Origin: Lophium mytilinum
Lineage: Eukaryota; Ascomycota; Dothideomycetes; Mytilinidiales; Mytilinidiaceae
NCBI GenBank assembly: GCA_010093605.1
Contig: MU004190.1
Span: 744,001-808,000 of the forward strand
Length of the DNA stretch: 64,000 nt
Direction: 5' to 3'
Under the pieces are notes generated by a model. That model worked only from the letters and a program-made list of their open reading frames with translations. It was not told the DNA's origin and did not search any database. This document shows, piece after piece, positions 35,881-51,431 of this stretch (position 1 is its first letter; each line of letters opens with the position of its first letter). Made by a program: the position numbers and the translations under genes.

Positions 35881-37992
35881 CTACTTCGCCTCCTCCGCCC
35901 CCGCCGTCGCCGCATCCCCCTCTCCTCCTTCCTCCTTCTTTGCCTGATGCATCCCCATCTTCACCATCGGACTCTGCATCAGCGTCTCCCACGAGTGGAT
36001 GAACATGCTCTGTTTATACGAGATCTGCATCTCGGTGGTGCCGCGCGCGAGGACTTCTGCGTCGTATGCGTCGATGGCGGCGGCGAGAGACGAGTTGGTG
36101 GAGGCGGTGATGAGGGCGGCGACGAGGTTGGAGGCGTCTTGGAGGGCGTTGTTGAGGCCTTGGCCGCGGTCTGGGGGTGGGGGGTTAGTGGGGGATGGGT
36201 GAGGTGAGGAGTGAGGAAGTAGTACAGGGTGAGAAGTAAGAAGAGTGAAAAGGACAAAAGCAAAAGACTCGTTCGTAGTGTTGTTGCTCCCTTTAACGCA
36301 AGGGACATGACCATCCCCCAAAAAATGCGATTAAAAAAATCCCACACCACCTGCCCCTCGAACCCCGAACCCTAGCCTACGGGAACAAAAACACCACCCT
36401 CCGTAAAGAGGGTGTAGCCACTGCTCCGCGCTTTGCGAAAGTTTCTTTGAGAAACAGACCAACATTGAATCGCCGTTAGGCATGGTATTGCGACATACTG
36501 GGAGAAAGATCCCAAGGGCAAAGTCCGATTCGTTGATTTGATTGGTAGTGCCAAGGAATAAGACGATATATAAACGTAGGCTGGGGAAACATGTGCTCGT
36601 GCATGATTTATGCATTTATGCGGGGATGAAGAGCAGATGAACTCGGAACTCACGGGGTGTCATTGGATGCGCGGCGTCACCGCATAGAGTCAGCCTGCCA
36701 TCGCGGTTGTCCCATTTGGAGGCCTTCTCCCATAAGGTGCCCGGGTCCATGGGGAGGTTGGTGGAGGTTGGGACGGCGGCGCCGAGGGAGCGCCAGGGCT
36801 CGGCGTAGGTTTCTGAGCGCGATTTGAAGAAAGCCATGCGGTCTGCGTAGGTCTGGAGGTGGGAGGGGAGGGGGTCGTGTGTCCAGCTCATGAGGACTTG
36901 GAAGAGCCAGGTGGATGGGTCGGGGGATGGGACGTCTTGGACTAAGGGGGTCAGTGAAATTCGAAGTTCACATTCAGACCCCTCTCACTTCACTCTTGCA
37001 AGCGAGCATCTTAAAGTGGCCCTCTCTCCTCCCCATCGCCACGCAAGAAACGCAAGAGAAAAACAGCACTTACTACTAGTCCAAAACATACTCCCATGAT
37101 CCGGATGAATCGCACTCACGAAAAGCGGACTCAATCCCCTCACCTTCTCCGCCAACTCCGCTGGGAACTTCGTCGTGAAATTAAACATCGTGAGCGGCAC
37201 TTCCGTCAACCCTGCCGCCTCTTTCCCTACAATACACTCTCTTGCCGTGCTCCTCGCCCCATCGCACCCCACGAGCACATCACCCACCGCTTTGCTCCCA
37301 TCTTTAAAAACAGCAACAACCTTCTCCCCCTCCTCCCCTTCAACAGCTTCTATGGAGACAGAAACGAGCTCTTTCCCGTAATGAACATCAAGTCCTTCTT
37401 TGAAGAGGTTTCGTAGCTTCTTTCGCGAGACGCGGCACGGGTTCGCGGCCGCCATGACCATGATCTGCTCGCCGGTTTTGCCGTTGTAGATCGGGAGGCC
37501 CTTGACGGACGTCGGGTCGATAGAGGCGTCGGCGTAGGTTTCTGATAAGCGGGCGACTAGTTCTGGGGGCAGGCAGTTGGAGACGTGCTCGGAGCCCCAA
37601 TGGAGTGTCATGCCCCATTCTCGCGGCCGGGTTTGGTAGGAGGTGTCTGTTTCATATTCGTAGAGGGAGTAGGGGAGGTTGGCCTAGGGGTGGGGAGTAA
37701 GTATGGAAGGATGGAAGGAGAGAGAGAGAATGGAGATTAAAGTGGAGATGAAGATGCACGACGAATCAGAAACACGTCAGGGAAAGATCGTGATAATAGA
37801 AGTGAGACGATGGGAAGGAAGAATGGAATACAGAACGTTGAAATCTGACTACCTTCTTCAAACCCTGAGCTACAAGCAGGCCCGTCGTCCCTATCAACGC
37901 ATCAGTCGTCTATACCTTCTCCCACCAATTGCCCTGGGGCCAGACAAACCTGCTCCAATGATAATCGTATGCAGCTTCTTCTCCGTCGCCAT
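35881..37992 (-). CDS. FAD-dependent aromatic-type monooxygenase (salicylate hydroxylase-like)
   Basis: Class A flavoprotein monooxygenase of 422 residues. Exons: 37950-37992, 37853-37890, 37074-37683, 36654-36941 and 35881-36170 (423 codons). Intron lengths are 59, 169, 132 and 483 bp. Splicing of intron 1 creates the FAD motif IIIGAGTTGLLVAQGLKK (GxGxxG at residues 13-18). VGCDGARSTAR is the DG motif, and CGDAAHPMTPHRGQGLNNALQDAS across the last junction is the GD motif that binds the FAD ribityl chain. The N-terminal half has the EWGMTLHWG block common to fungal members. Such enzymes hydroxylate aromatic or polyketide-like substrates with NAD(P)H. No biosynthetic core gene lies nearby, so a catabolic or tailoring role is open. 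Confidence 0.9.
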
Positions 37993-39697
37993 AGTTGCGG
38001 ATTCTGTTAGAGGCTGGAACGAAAGGCTGCAGGGCACTACTAGTAATTGGAGCGTGGGATCTCTAGATATTCTAAAGTACCCAGGGTCTAAACGAGAGGC
38101 TCGGATGGTGTGCGTGGCTGTCAACCCAGATCAGATATCAGTGGCAGTACTAGTCGCTAGTTTGTTGTCGTGGGGAGCGGGGCAGATCGTATCTAGGGGG
38201 TGTTTGCGCCAGCTGGATGCAGCTAGGTAAACAAATACGTAGCTATGCGTGGGGGTCTCCGCCTTCCGAGGCGCATCAAATTCCTCGTGCATTCGAGTGG
38301 AGCATTCGAGCTGCCGAGAGCTGGACGGGTATTAGATTGATCTCTATCGCAACAACGTAAGGGGCTCCAAGGTTGGGTTGTACCTCTAAGTGCGCTACTA
38401 CGAGTAGATAGGCAGGTGCCACCACAGATTATTGAAACGTGGGATCCTAATTTGGGAAGTTCGGAGGGTATACGATAAATCGTCCGAAGGCTAGTTTTTC
38501 ACAAGATGGCCAGCATCCGGGATCTATCACTTCCAGAGTGGACGACCTGTCGAAATCATATGGCAGCAGCTCCTGCCCCTTCGCCGAGCAGGTCCAATAG
38601 TGTCAAGGAGATTCAATAGCCTAGCCCATCTAACTAGCCCTCCTCCCCTCCGCAATAGCTCGCTCGACTCCATATACCCAGCTGCTTGGAAAAGCTGTCC
38701 CTTTTTGATTGACACCATGTTCCAATTCAATTACACAGAAGAAAATAGTCCAGACACCAGAAACAAGACAGTAAAAGCTCCGCAAGCTCCGTGTAAATAT
38801 CCCACAGCAACACGCAAGCCACGATTCCCAAGACGTTTCCGCGAGGTGACTGACATCATCCATGGGTTTAGACAAAAAAAGAAAAGGCGTTTTCTGAGGC
38901 TGCTCAGACGCCAGAGATTTCATTTCCCTTCCTCCATGTATTCGCCCGTGATTTCGTTGTTGCTTGCTTGCGTGCGTCAATGCTCTCGTGTGCTCGCTCT
39001 CCGTTGCGACATCGACGCCACGCCCCCAGCTCAGCCAAGCATGCGTCCACAAATCCTACCACAGCTCTAGTGTCAATGAGAATGGCTAGCACGCCCTAAA
39101 TAAGCACCCATGTGCTAGTTTGTCGGAAAAACGACAAATGTAAACCAATTGAAGGTGACGACACCGTGAAAACAAGGAAAAACAGAGGTATACGCGCTTG
39201 AGAGGCCCGCGATTGCCAGGCTTTGAGGCGTCGAAGAAAAGCATAAGCCAGAATATAGCCCAAGCTTAAAATCCCTCCCCTTCCAAGAATCTGGGACTCA
39301 AGAAAGAACTGGACAAGGGAAAAAAGGGAGAAGTGGCGTGAACGAAAAACGACAAACCCGGTTGTCGAGACGAAAGCCGGAGCTGTAACGCAAATGAGGT
39401 CCTCGTCGCCAGGAAACCGCACGTTGCAACGATGATGAGCCCGCATTGTACCTGCATCGTTCATGAAATGGGTGGGTAAAAGCTATGTCGCCAAAGTCTC
39501 CACGGGGGGAAGTGTAATGCTTTATGTTCCCCAGGAAGAGAGTCTCGAACTCGATTAGGAAAATGCGAAAGGTGCCGGGCATGCATACAAAAGGCCAGGC
39601 AGATGATGCAGAGGCTGCTGAAAGGGGGTTTGAGTCCGTGTACAAGGTGGTGGAACAGATGGTATATGTCAGGTACGATGGTGGGCGGCGGACAGCC
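37993..39697. other. Intergenic 1.7 kb
   Basis: Holds the promoter of the FAD monooxygenase and the 3' region of the STE20-type kinase. The open frames are short and have no domain. Nothing specific was recognised. Confidence 0.55.
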
Positions 39698-42512
<2,815 letters not shown>

Positions 42513-45317
42513 CCCAGACGTCCTTGTGTCCTGATTGACTGACCCCGTCGGCTGGGCTTGGGTGCTTCGGTGCTTTGGGTGGGCCGCAGAGTGACGAGCT
42601 GGCTGAGGGCACTAGGCGGGGGGCACAGGCGGCACCCAGAGCGGCTTGGGATGCAATGCAGACCGCAGACGGGCAGATTGGGCGCGTGGGAGGACAGCGA
42701 GGGCAGCGAGAGGATAGGAAGAGGGCAGCTAGTACGGTGCAAGAAGAGACGGATGCGCGATGTCGTCGTGCTACCGACGAGTCTTTACACTCAAGCCTGG
42801 GGATTGGCATCCAGCGGGCACAGGACAGCCGCCGGCCCTCGCCCAGGTGGGAGAGCAGAGCCAGATGGCAGAGCTCGCAGGCTCGAGATGCCACGCCCTG
42901 GATAGGTACGCGGTACGAGATGATAGGGGGTAGATATGGCCAGACGTTTGGCAGCTCCCGGTCCGTGGTTGCATATCAAGCCGCTCTCCCCAGCGCTCAC
43001 CACCACCAGCGACGGGGGACGCGCCGCCGCAAGTGAAGCAGAAATACACAGCGCCGCCAGCCCTACCGTATTGCACTCGTTGCTATGGCGCCCTTGCCTG
43101 GCCGCAGCTCTGGCAGCCGTTTCAGCCCGCCGTCCTTCATCTCAAACGCGCAGACAAAACAGCGAGCAGCTAGCCGCAGCGATTCAGGCCCGTTTGTCGA
43201 CTGACTATCATTGGCGTGCATAAGTGCAGGTTGTGCACTTGTAGCGCTGGGCACTATACCTACCCCGCAATGCGTATGTAGAACGTTGCGAAACTTGGTG
43301 AGCCATCATGGCCATCTTGTCACCGCGTTATTTTGCGCAGACTGTGACCGAGTTTATGCACGCTAAGAGGTCTCGGTTTACGCACGCCTGCCTACCCACT
43401 CCCGTGCACCTCCTGCACCCAGCGCCTCATGAAGCCGCCTCTGTCCCGGGCTCTGCTGCATGGCTCCCACAGCCCCGTGCGTCAAACGGGCGGATGTTGG
43501 ACGGCATGCCGGCACTGGCCCCGCGAGTAATGCAAGCCGCCGTTGCGGGCGCGCTCCGTCTGCTCTCCCGCAGGCGATCGCCGTCCTCTGCGGCCGTGAT
43601 ATCAAATCGTAGCCAGAAGCCCTCACCTCCAAAGCAAACCCTAAATAACGACGCAGCAGCCCATCAAATCGCGCTGCATGGCACGCGGCCGGAAGCTGCG
43701 CCACGGGCAGCGATGCTCTGGATGTCAAACGAATTCCCAGCGCCTCTCCCTTCCCCTGACCCCCACAGAAGCAGCTGTACACCAACCATTTCCAGACAGC
43801 TTTATCTGGCCTCACGATGTCTGATCCACTCTCCCCAATGGCCTCTTACAGAGACAACAGCCGCTGGCTAAAGTTTCGTAGTCGTACACTTCCACACCTG
43901 ACATCTAGCCTCCGTCGCACGCCCTCCTTCTTTGTCCACCTGCCATCACCAGCGCCACAAGCCGCGTACAAACCGGCGGGTCTCTTTCACCTCGAGCTTT
44001 TGTTTGATAGTGGCCCTTTTTGGACCCCGTGACACCTCCACGGCTTCATGGGCCTCATTCGGCAGTATCACGGCTCAAAGCAGGCTTCCAAATCAGCTGT
44101 TGGCCCTCCCTTTCCAGCTGTCCCACCCCTTGATATATCTTCTCATCCCTATTGGTCACTGGCAGACTGAGCACGCATGAGCTTCCGAATCGGTAAGGCC
44201 ATCCCAACAACCTCAATATCAGGTACCTGGGACGCAGCTGGACCTGCATTCAACCAATCCTCAAACTGTCCTCCCACTAGACTTAAGGGAATCTCGAACA
44301 GTCTAGACACAATTTGCCACCGACGTGCACTTTATACAGAGACCCTAGACTTCTTTCTTCTTAGTTATACAGTATCTTCACACCCTCAGGAGGAATAGAG
44401 GTGAGATTTTTCATCCATAAAAAGGAAGTCATGTAACCCTAGCATCATAATGAGCCTGACTCGATCCGGCATGTGCTTTGAGTATGTCGATGAGCAGAGG
44501 GCAAAAGAGTGGCATGGTATCGTGTCACTCCAAACGACTATGACAAGCACGCCTGCTCCATAGGCCAGAGCAGGCCTACGTGCTTTAGCCCATCACAAGA
44601 TTCTCACATCTGCAAACCCATCTACAATTCCACACAATCCCTTACCAGGAGAGCTCGGCCACCCGACCAATCCTCCAATAAAAAACCTGACCACACTCGC
44701 GTGATTCTCTCCCGAACATCTATACACCTTCCGCCCAGCGACACCTGTCTCAAGTCACGCACCCACATCCCCCCTCGCATCTCATCTCCAATTCCGCAAT
44801 CCTCCCCCCCATTACAAACGCTGACGGCGGTTCCACCTCAGCTGCGTCCCCACATCTCCACTTCCCAGCCTTACGCACGTGCGTGCACATCTCCGAAACA
44901 TCCCCATCCAGCCCTTCCAAACCGGGGCCGGAAGCACCCCCGACCTCGAAAGAACCTCAACCTCCACCTCCATCCCCTTCCCCCATCCTCTCACCCCATT
45001 TCACGCTCTCAAGAAGTCGTACCAATTCCCCGCTCACCCTCTCCTCATCCCACCCACCTTCAATCCTCCTCGTCAGAATCTCAGCCTCACTCCGCCCCTG
45101 ACGCCCGCCCCACCCACGCACGCGCCACACCCTTGTACATTTATCTTCCCCCAAGGCTCTTCCCTGCTTCCCACTCTCCCTCTCCCAACCTCATCCCGCC
45201 CTCCCCCCATCCCTCTCCGCCAGCCACACCCTGCCGGGACGACGAATTCTCTACCCGAGCAGCCGAAGTACCACCTTCACCCTGTCCCCTGAATAGAAAT
45301 AGAAAAACCCGCGACAC

Positions 45318-45432
45318 GTGGCGGGTAGGCGGGCGATTAGGCGGGTAGGGGGGCGATTAGGCGGGTGGGGGGGCGGTCAATTGGGCGGGCGGTCAATTGG
45401 GCGGGTGGTCAATTGGGTGGGCGGGCCATTCG
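45318..45432. repeat. G-rich tandem repeats
   Basis: Two related imperfect arrays: first GGCGGGTAGGCGGGCGATTA-like units, then about three to four copies of a 15-18 bp unit with core GGTCAATTGGGCGGG. The plus strand is G-rich with many runs of three or more G, so G-quadruplex formation is possible. Confidence 0.8.
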
Positions 45433-46442
45433 GTGAATGGGCAAGGGGGGAGGGTTATGCTACATCCGGCACGACAGCACGCTCTTACCTGCACCTAGAT
45501 CTCCTACAATCCAGTCTGAACGCTGAGTGCAGCTAGCACGTGATTAGAGCGTCTCAGAAAGAGTCAGTCATCGCGGAGTTTTCTCCGTAAGTGTGAAGGT
45601 GAAATGAAGTGCTAAAAGCACGTCTGCACATTTTCTTAAATCCCTGATTTTTGTTGAGGTCCTGACACTGAAGATTTTGCTGGAATAGGAAAGAGAGAGG
45701 CCGGGTTATAGGGAGCCGTCTACAAGTCTTCTAGTTCCAAACCCGGCCCCCGTAGTTTCGCTCTTATGCACAAGAAGTTCATATGTGAAGGAGTTATGAG
45801 GTGAAAAATTCATCGGTATGCAAAATAGTTTATTCCCCTCTCCAGTGTATCTCTATGGAGGTAGTTGCCCGCTCCATTCCTCTCCCCTCTGCTCTTCTCT
45901 TCTCATCTCTTCTCATCGCATCTCGTTTCTCGCACCCGTCTTCCCGCTCTCATTCATCCGTACCCGTCATCCCAAAACCCCCAGCACCGCAAAACCAAAT
46001 CACCCCACAACCCAATTGTGCTCTCTATCCGTCCCCACCCAAGCCAGTATGAAATCGTACCAGGACATCAACGCAAAAAGCCACGCTGTAAATGGAAAAA
46101 GGACTCCAGGCCAAGCTACCCGTCTTTACTCCGCCGCTAGCGCCACAATGCAGCCACACCAGGTTCGGTTCAAAAGGAGGTGATGCGGAAAAACACCGCT
46201 CGCAGATTCTATGATCGAAGCACCAGCAAGAGCGCTGTTATGAGAGGAAAGGAATGCTGTGTAGAGGGAAACACAATCACACAAAGGTGCTCAAGTCAAC
46301 GAGCGGCCTCCGGGAAAACCAATAGAGGCTTTGCTTCGGAATGGGGGAGGGGTGGTATAGTACGGAAGCACGCATGCACGCCAAGGAAACGCCACGACGC
46401 CACGCTTTGCATCATGTACGGTGTTGAGGGGGTTTGACAGAA

Positions 46443-46488
46443 GGAGAGGTGGGTTGATTGAGGAGAGGTGGGTTGATTGAGGAGAGGT
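46443..46488. repeat. Tandem repeat, 19-bp unit, 2.4 copies
   Basis: The unit GGAGAGGTGGGTTGATTGA is repeated exactly twice and followed by a partial third copy. It lies about 160 bp beyond the stop of the phytochrome gene, within its 3' flank. Confidence 0.9.
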
Positions 46489-46646
46489 AAAGGAAAATGG
46501 CGGCCATCTCAATATGTCCTTCGCGGACAGTGCGTAGGCGAGTCAGATTGGTGGGTGAACGAGACCATACGAGCAACGGAAAGACAATGGCCATTTCAGA
46601 AGTGAACCGCAGAACCTCGGACGAGTGTTCGTAAAGATGCAGAGCT

Positions 46647-49600
46647 CTAGAATGGGTCGGGAGACGCAACAGGTTCCGGCGTCAGCAACCGCGGCTCCGG
46701 TTCATAATCGTCTTCCTCTTCTGCGTAATGGACATGTCTGCCAGCGCTCGGCTCGGGAGCTGACTGGCTCTTGCCCCGCTTGGCTGCTGCAATCTCCTGT
46801 TCATCCAGGAGGCGTTTCTGTTCCTTGGACTGCTCCCCACCGGCATCCCCGGCCATAGGGTCGTCTGAAGCCGCTGCAATCTTCACAGTCTCGGAGGGCT
46901 CGCTCGGCGGGATGTGTCCGGAAGGTTCGGTACGTGCGGCATAGATGTCTGGCTGCGCTTTGAGGAACCAACCTCCCTTTTCCCATTGCCCGGCTCGGTA
47001 TACCGACGCTGCTCGAACTTCTTTATTTACGATGCCCTCCATGAGCTCGCTGAGCCGGGCAAACGATATAGGTTTTAAGATCCAACCGTCAAATCCAGCA
47101 TCGATGTACATTTGCCGGTCTTTCTCGATGAGCGAAGCCGAGACTGCGATGATTGGTATGCGGCCATTGAGTGCAGCCCGCTTAGACAGAATTTTGGTAG
47201 GATGCGTCTTCTCGAACGAACGTATCATCTTGGTGGAGGTCAGGCCATCGACAATGGGCATCTGCGAAATACGGTTAGTCGCTGTAGTATTTATTCGGTA
47301 CTTAATTTTCGTACCTGCATATCCATCAAGATGCCATCAAAGTCGCCAGGTTTGTCGCCGAATGCACTGGCACACTCTTCTCCATTGATGGTAAGATACG
47401 TCACATGTCCGAGCTTCTCGAGCCTCTTCTTCACGATCTTACTGTTGACCGGATCGTCCTCCGCAACAAGGACGTGCATGTTAGCGGCTGTATGTGGAGT
47501 ACTACTTGGACCACTTTCAATTTCTCCAAGAATCGAGCCTGGTTTCCTCTCCTCTATAGGAGAGCCAACCTCGTCCGGCATTTTGACCGCCTTGACCGAG
47601 GATACGGAGTCCGAGACAAGCTCTTCCCCAGGCTTGCTTTTGATCATCTCCCTTTGGTGTGGCGGAACGTTGTCCTTCTTAGAGAACTCGAGGCTGCGAG
47701 ACCGAGCTAGTCTTGGTGAAGACGACTCGCTCATGTCGTAGCTGTTCCGTTTCTGAAGCCTGGGCTTGTTGGGAGAACGCGCGCCGAAAATCTGCTCCCC
47801 GCTCTTCGGTCGCTTGTCTACCAGGTGAGGTTCTTGGATAGCCTCAATTAATCTATCAACATCGCTCATGTCGCTCTTCTTACTCGACCCGCTCTTGAAG
47901 CTACGCATACTGTTCTTGCTGGTCACACTCTCAGCACTTGCTCGTCTCACTATTTTCCCACTGCCTGAATCTCTTCTTGGCATATCTGGCGCTACCAGCG
48001 TGACTTCAGGGGCGCCATGGTCCGATTTGTCAGGTTGCGGCGTTATCGAGCCTTCGGGCGTGATCTGTGAGCCACGTGAATTTAGGGAATTCTGGGAAGT
48101 TCCATCTGGAACTTCGGTATCTGGCAGGTCAAACGGGAATTGAATAATGAATCGAGACCCTTTGCCTTCTTCGGATTTGAGGCGCAATTGACCGTTCATA
48201 TTGCGCACGATGCGAGCTACTACCGCTAGGCCGAGTCCAAGAGTTCTCTTTGATTCCTTGCTATCCGCTAATTGTTTTGCCGTGGGGGCTAGATTGTCTT
48301 CTAGCATCGCCGCGCTCTCGGATTGGACTTGTTCTAAGTCACGGAAGATCGAGTCGAGTTGCTTAGGACTCATTCCCACCCCTGTGTCCTCGCAGGCAAT
48401 CTCGATATCGACATGATCACTCTCCCATGAAGTAGCGTACATTTCGATTTTGATTCCTCCATGGGTTGTATGCTGGATAGCGTTCGCAGTGATGTTCGAA
48501 ATCGCTTGACGGACTTTCCGCTGATCCCCAATAACATTCTTCGGAACGCCAGGGTGTTCCACAACCTCATATGCGATGCCTTTGCGACGAGCATCGCCGA
48601 CAAATATGTCAGTCGCTTCTCGTAGCGTAGATCGAAGGTCGAAGATCTCGCCTTTGATTAACTCAGCTCCCTCCTCCGTCTTGGTTAAGTCGAGTAAATC
48701 ATTGATCACATAGATCAACGATTTCGACGCAGAATGAGACTTTGCCAGATTGTCACGTGTTTCCTGGTCGATGGCGCCTTCAAGGGCAATTTCGAGGTAA
48801 TTGATGATGGCGTTGAGTGGTGTCCGAACTTCGTGTGCGGAGTTTGCCAGTAATAGACGTGTAAGCTGGCTGCTTTGCAATGCAGCTTCCTTTTGTCGCC
48901 ATACCTCAATGAACTTCCCATACACCAGACACAGTACGGCAGCGGTCTCGATTTCTTCTTCGGTCCACTCCCGGCACTTTCCTACCACCGTCTCACTCCA
49001 AGTTTTGAAGCTCTTTCTTGGCTCCAGGTATCCTTCAGTGCCCTCTTTGATGTACTTTTCGTAAGGGTTGCCAGCCCATTTGACTTCTCTGAGTTGACCT
49101 CTCCGGAAAAAAACGATGAAGTCTTGCCCACCAACTGACAACGGCACTATCAGCATACCTGCGATGACTGAAAATCCTGGGGGGTATCTCAAGTCGGGAA
49201 AATCCTGTGTAATATCCTGTGAAGTCATGACTGATGTGACCCTTCGCATACGTAAGTATTCTAGCATAGCTAGAGCCTCTTGTGATTGTTCCAAATCCCC
49301 TAGAATTTTCGTCTCATCTCGAATTGACAGCAGACCAAAATCAGCGTCGAATAATTTCAGGAGATCATCAGACGACGCAATGATATAGCCAGATGGGTTG
49401 TGTTGCGTGGGCACCGTGTTGATAAGTTTTCGAGCTTGTAATCGAGAAGCGTAGGAAAGTCGCTCAATGTTTCGTGAAGCTGAGTCTCCTACTAGGCGGC
49501 ACATTTTCCGGATAGGAAATGAAACTCGCATGCCCTTTGCGCCGTATGAATGGCATGCAATGAGCCCCCATAGCTCGTTGAAAGCATTAATCGATATGGA

Positions 49601-51431
49601 CATGGACGACCGGACGGCCATGTTGCCTAGGTATTTCAGATGGATCGGTGACATGGCGCGAAGATAGGAATAAGTCAGATCTCCAAAACGGTTAGCTCTT
49701 TCAACTGATACTGACCAATACAAGAAGCTTACCTAGCGGGGTTTCAAGATCTTCAATCGTTCGACATACGAGGCGCGCTGTCTCCTGGGATCGATCGTAT
49801 AGCATTCGGACACGATTTATCTTGTACAGGTCCCGTGCTTGCTTTGGTATATCGGATGCAGGGAAATGGAGGCCTTTGTATAGATCCTTCGTGGCACGGG
49901 GATCCACCAACTCGGTCACGACGCGGCCGTTGAACGTCGCGTCGAATTGATATATCATTACGCGGTGAAACCCTGTTAATTCTTTCACTACTCCCACAAG
50001 AACCTTGAGAAACTTTTCCAAGTTCGGAGCATTGGCAAGCTGTTCCTGAACCTGAGACATGATATTAAACACTTCCATGGCTGCTGCCTCCCCCTTGCGC
50101 TTTCTAGCGCTCCGTAGAACTCGTAGCGGCCGGTTTTTGGCCTCTGTGCTCTCAGCATATTCTTCTGGGGTCGGTGCGCTATTCAAGGTGTCCTCCGGTA
50201 GATCGGGTGTTAAATCGTTGAGTGGCACTAGAGGATTGACTGGATCATCCTCGAGCTCAAACTCGCAAATGATGAGGCCAGGATTCGAGGGGTTTACGTG
50301 TATAGCGCACCAAAGTTTGCGAGAACGCCCAGTGATAGACCTGATAGAGATAGTGAAAACTTCAGGCCCGTTAGTAGCCACGTCAGCATCCTCGTCTTTG
50401 ATGAAATCGATGTGGTCCAGTAGATTGTCAGCTTGCTCTTCGGAGAGTATATCGGTAAAGCTCTCGAGTCCAAAGAGCTCCTTCGGCGACCGTCCAATTA
50501 TGCGCTTCGAATTCTCGCTCACAATCCTAACCGGGAGACAGCCAGAATTGCTGGTGTCCTCCTGGAGTGCGATCAGGAGGCCGAAGCCTTGCACAGCACC
50601 TGGAATGTGTATGGGTTCGTCCTCGCAACGCTGCAAAGTATCACCATCTCGTCCAGTGATAACTGCGTGGCCTCCTTCAGTAACTATATGCTTGAATCGG
50701 GCTGTCACCAACCCTTCTCCGCCTGTGCCACTATGGCCGCTTGTGCCACTCATAATCGAAGCGCTCCGGCTGGCAGAAGGTGCGCTATCTTTATCGGTTT
50801 GGAAAGATCCTGTCCGGTCGCTCTCGCCAGATCTGCTCGAAGCAATGTCGCTGAAGACATGCGCAGGGAGGCGAGGTGCGGGCATTCTCGCCTTCTCTCG
50901 TCCAGGTTTCATCGATGACTTTAAAGGAGGTTGCGTGGGCTGTTCCGCCGGTGCTTGGTCTGGCGGCGCTTGTTCTGCTTGGGGGGTTGCATCTGTATCT
51001 GTATCGTCCGACTTTTGCCTCTGGGTGACACCTCTCTGCGAGGCGTACGACGAATGTGAGGCAGTAGAGTCTGTCGACTGTCGGCGGCGAGCAGCGTCCA
51101 GAGAGGCCCTAGAGGCTTGTTGGAAGTAATCACTCTGCTCGATCGGACCACGGCCGAGGGCTGAGACTGGGTCGACAGATACAACGCTTCGGATGGGGTA
51201 TACGCGGTCTGTAGCACCGGGGCTAAGCTGGGACATGAGATCGATGGACGGGGAGGCGATTGAGGAGGCCGTTTGTGGGGTTTGTTGTCGGGCTTGGGAC
51301 GCACCGGAGTGATTGTCAGTCCACATCCATAGGTTGCTGGCCCGTCGCTCAGGGCGTGCGGCCGAGGGTTCTGCCTTAGCAGGAGGCGGGGCAGGAGGGT
51401 CCGTGGGTGAATTGGCGGATGGTTCAGACAT
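46647..51431 (-). CDS. Fungal phytochrome hybrid histidine kinase (FphA-like)
   Basis: Red/far-red photoreceptor kinase of 1,559 residues. Exons: 49733-51431, 47315-49680 and 46647-47261 (1,560 codons; introns 52 and 53 bp). The start is the ATG of MSEPSANSPTD. Residues 1-230 are disordered. RCEDEPIHIPGAVQGFG starts the PAS domain; Cys near residue 269 is the expected biliverdin ligand. The GAF domain has FHRVMIYQFD and PASDIPKQAR, and the PHY domain has DLTYSYLRAMSPIHLKYL and SISINAF. HisKA: SAHEVRTPL with His near residue 848. ATPase: N-box NITANAIQHT, then DTGVGM and GLGLAV. The receiver begins HVLVAEDDPVNSKI, with Asp in LMDMQMP near residue 1352 and Lys in ILKPIS. A hydrophilic tail of about 140 residues follows. 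It signals to HOG/light responses in Aspergillus; the same role here is inference. Confidence 0.95.

Larger units (their letters stand above)
42513..46646. other. Long gene-free interval upstream of the Ste20-type gene
   Basis: 4.1 kb with no convincing gene. Long frames here (for example 44509-45348, Pro/Ser/His-rich) reflect C-rich sequence on the plus strand and have no domain. The interval should hold the promoter and a long leader of the kinase gene and the 3' flank of the phytochrome gene. It carries two tandem repeats (separate entries) and a 9-bp inverted repeat at 45699-45748. Confidence 0.55.

Noticed and set aside
36350-36440. tRNA-like GGTTCGAGG in intron 4 of the FAD monooxygenase (minus strand)
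   Set aside because: The flanking stems do not pair and no D-arm or acceptor stem could be drawn.
22955-37992. Secondary-metabolite biosynthetic cluster
   Set aside because: Oxidoreductases and transporters are present, but there is no polyketide synthase, NRPS, terpene synthase or similar core gene anywhere in the window.
44509-45348. 279-codon plus-strand open frame
   Set aside because: Pro/Ser/His-rich product that follows from C-rich repeats; no domain, no intron signals, and it runs into the tandem array.
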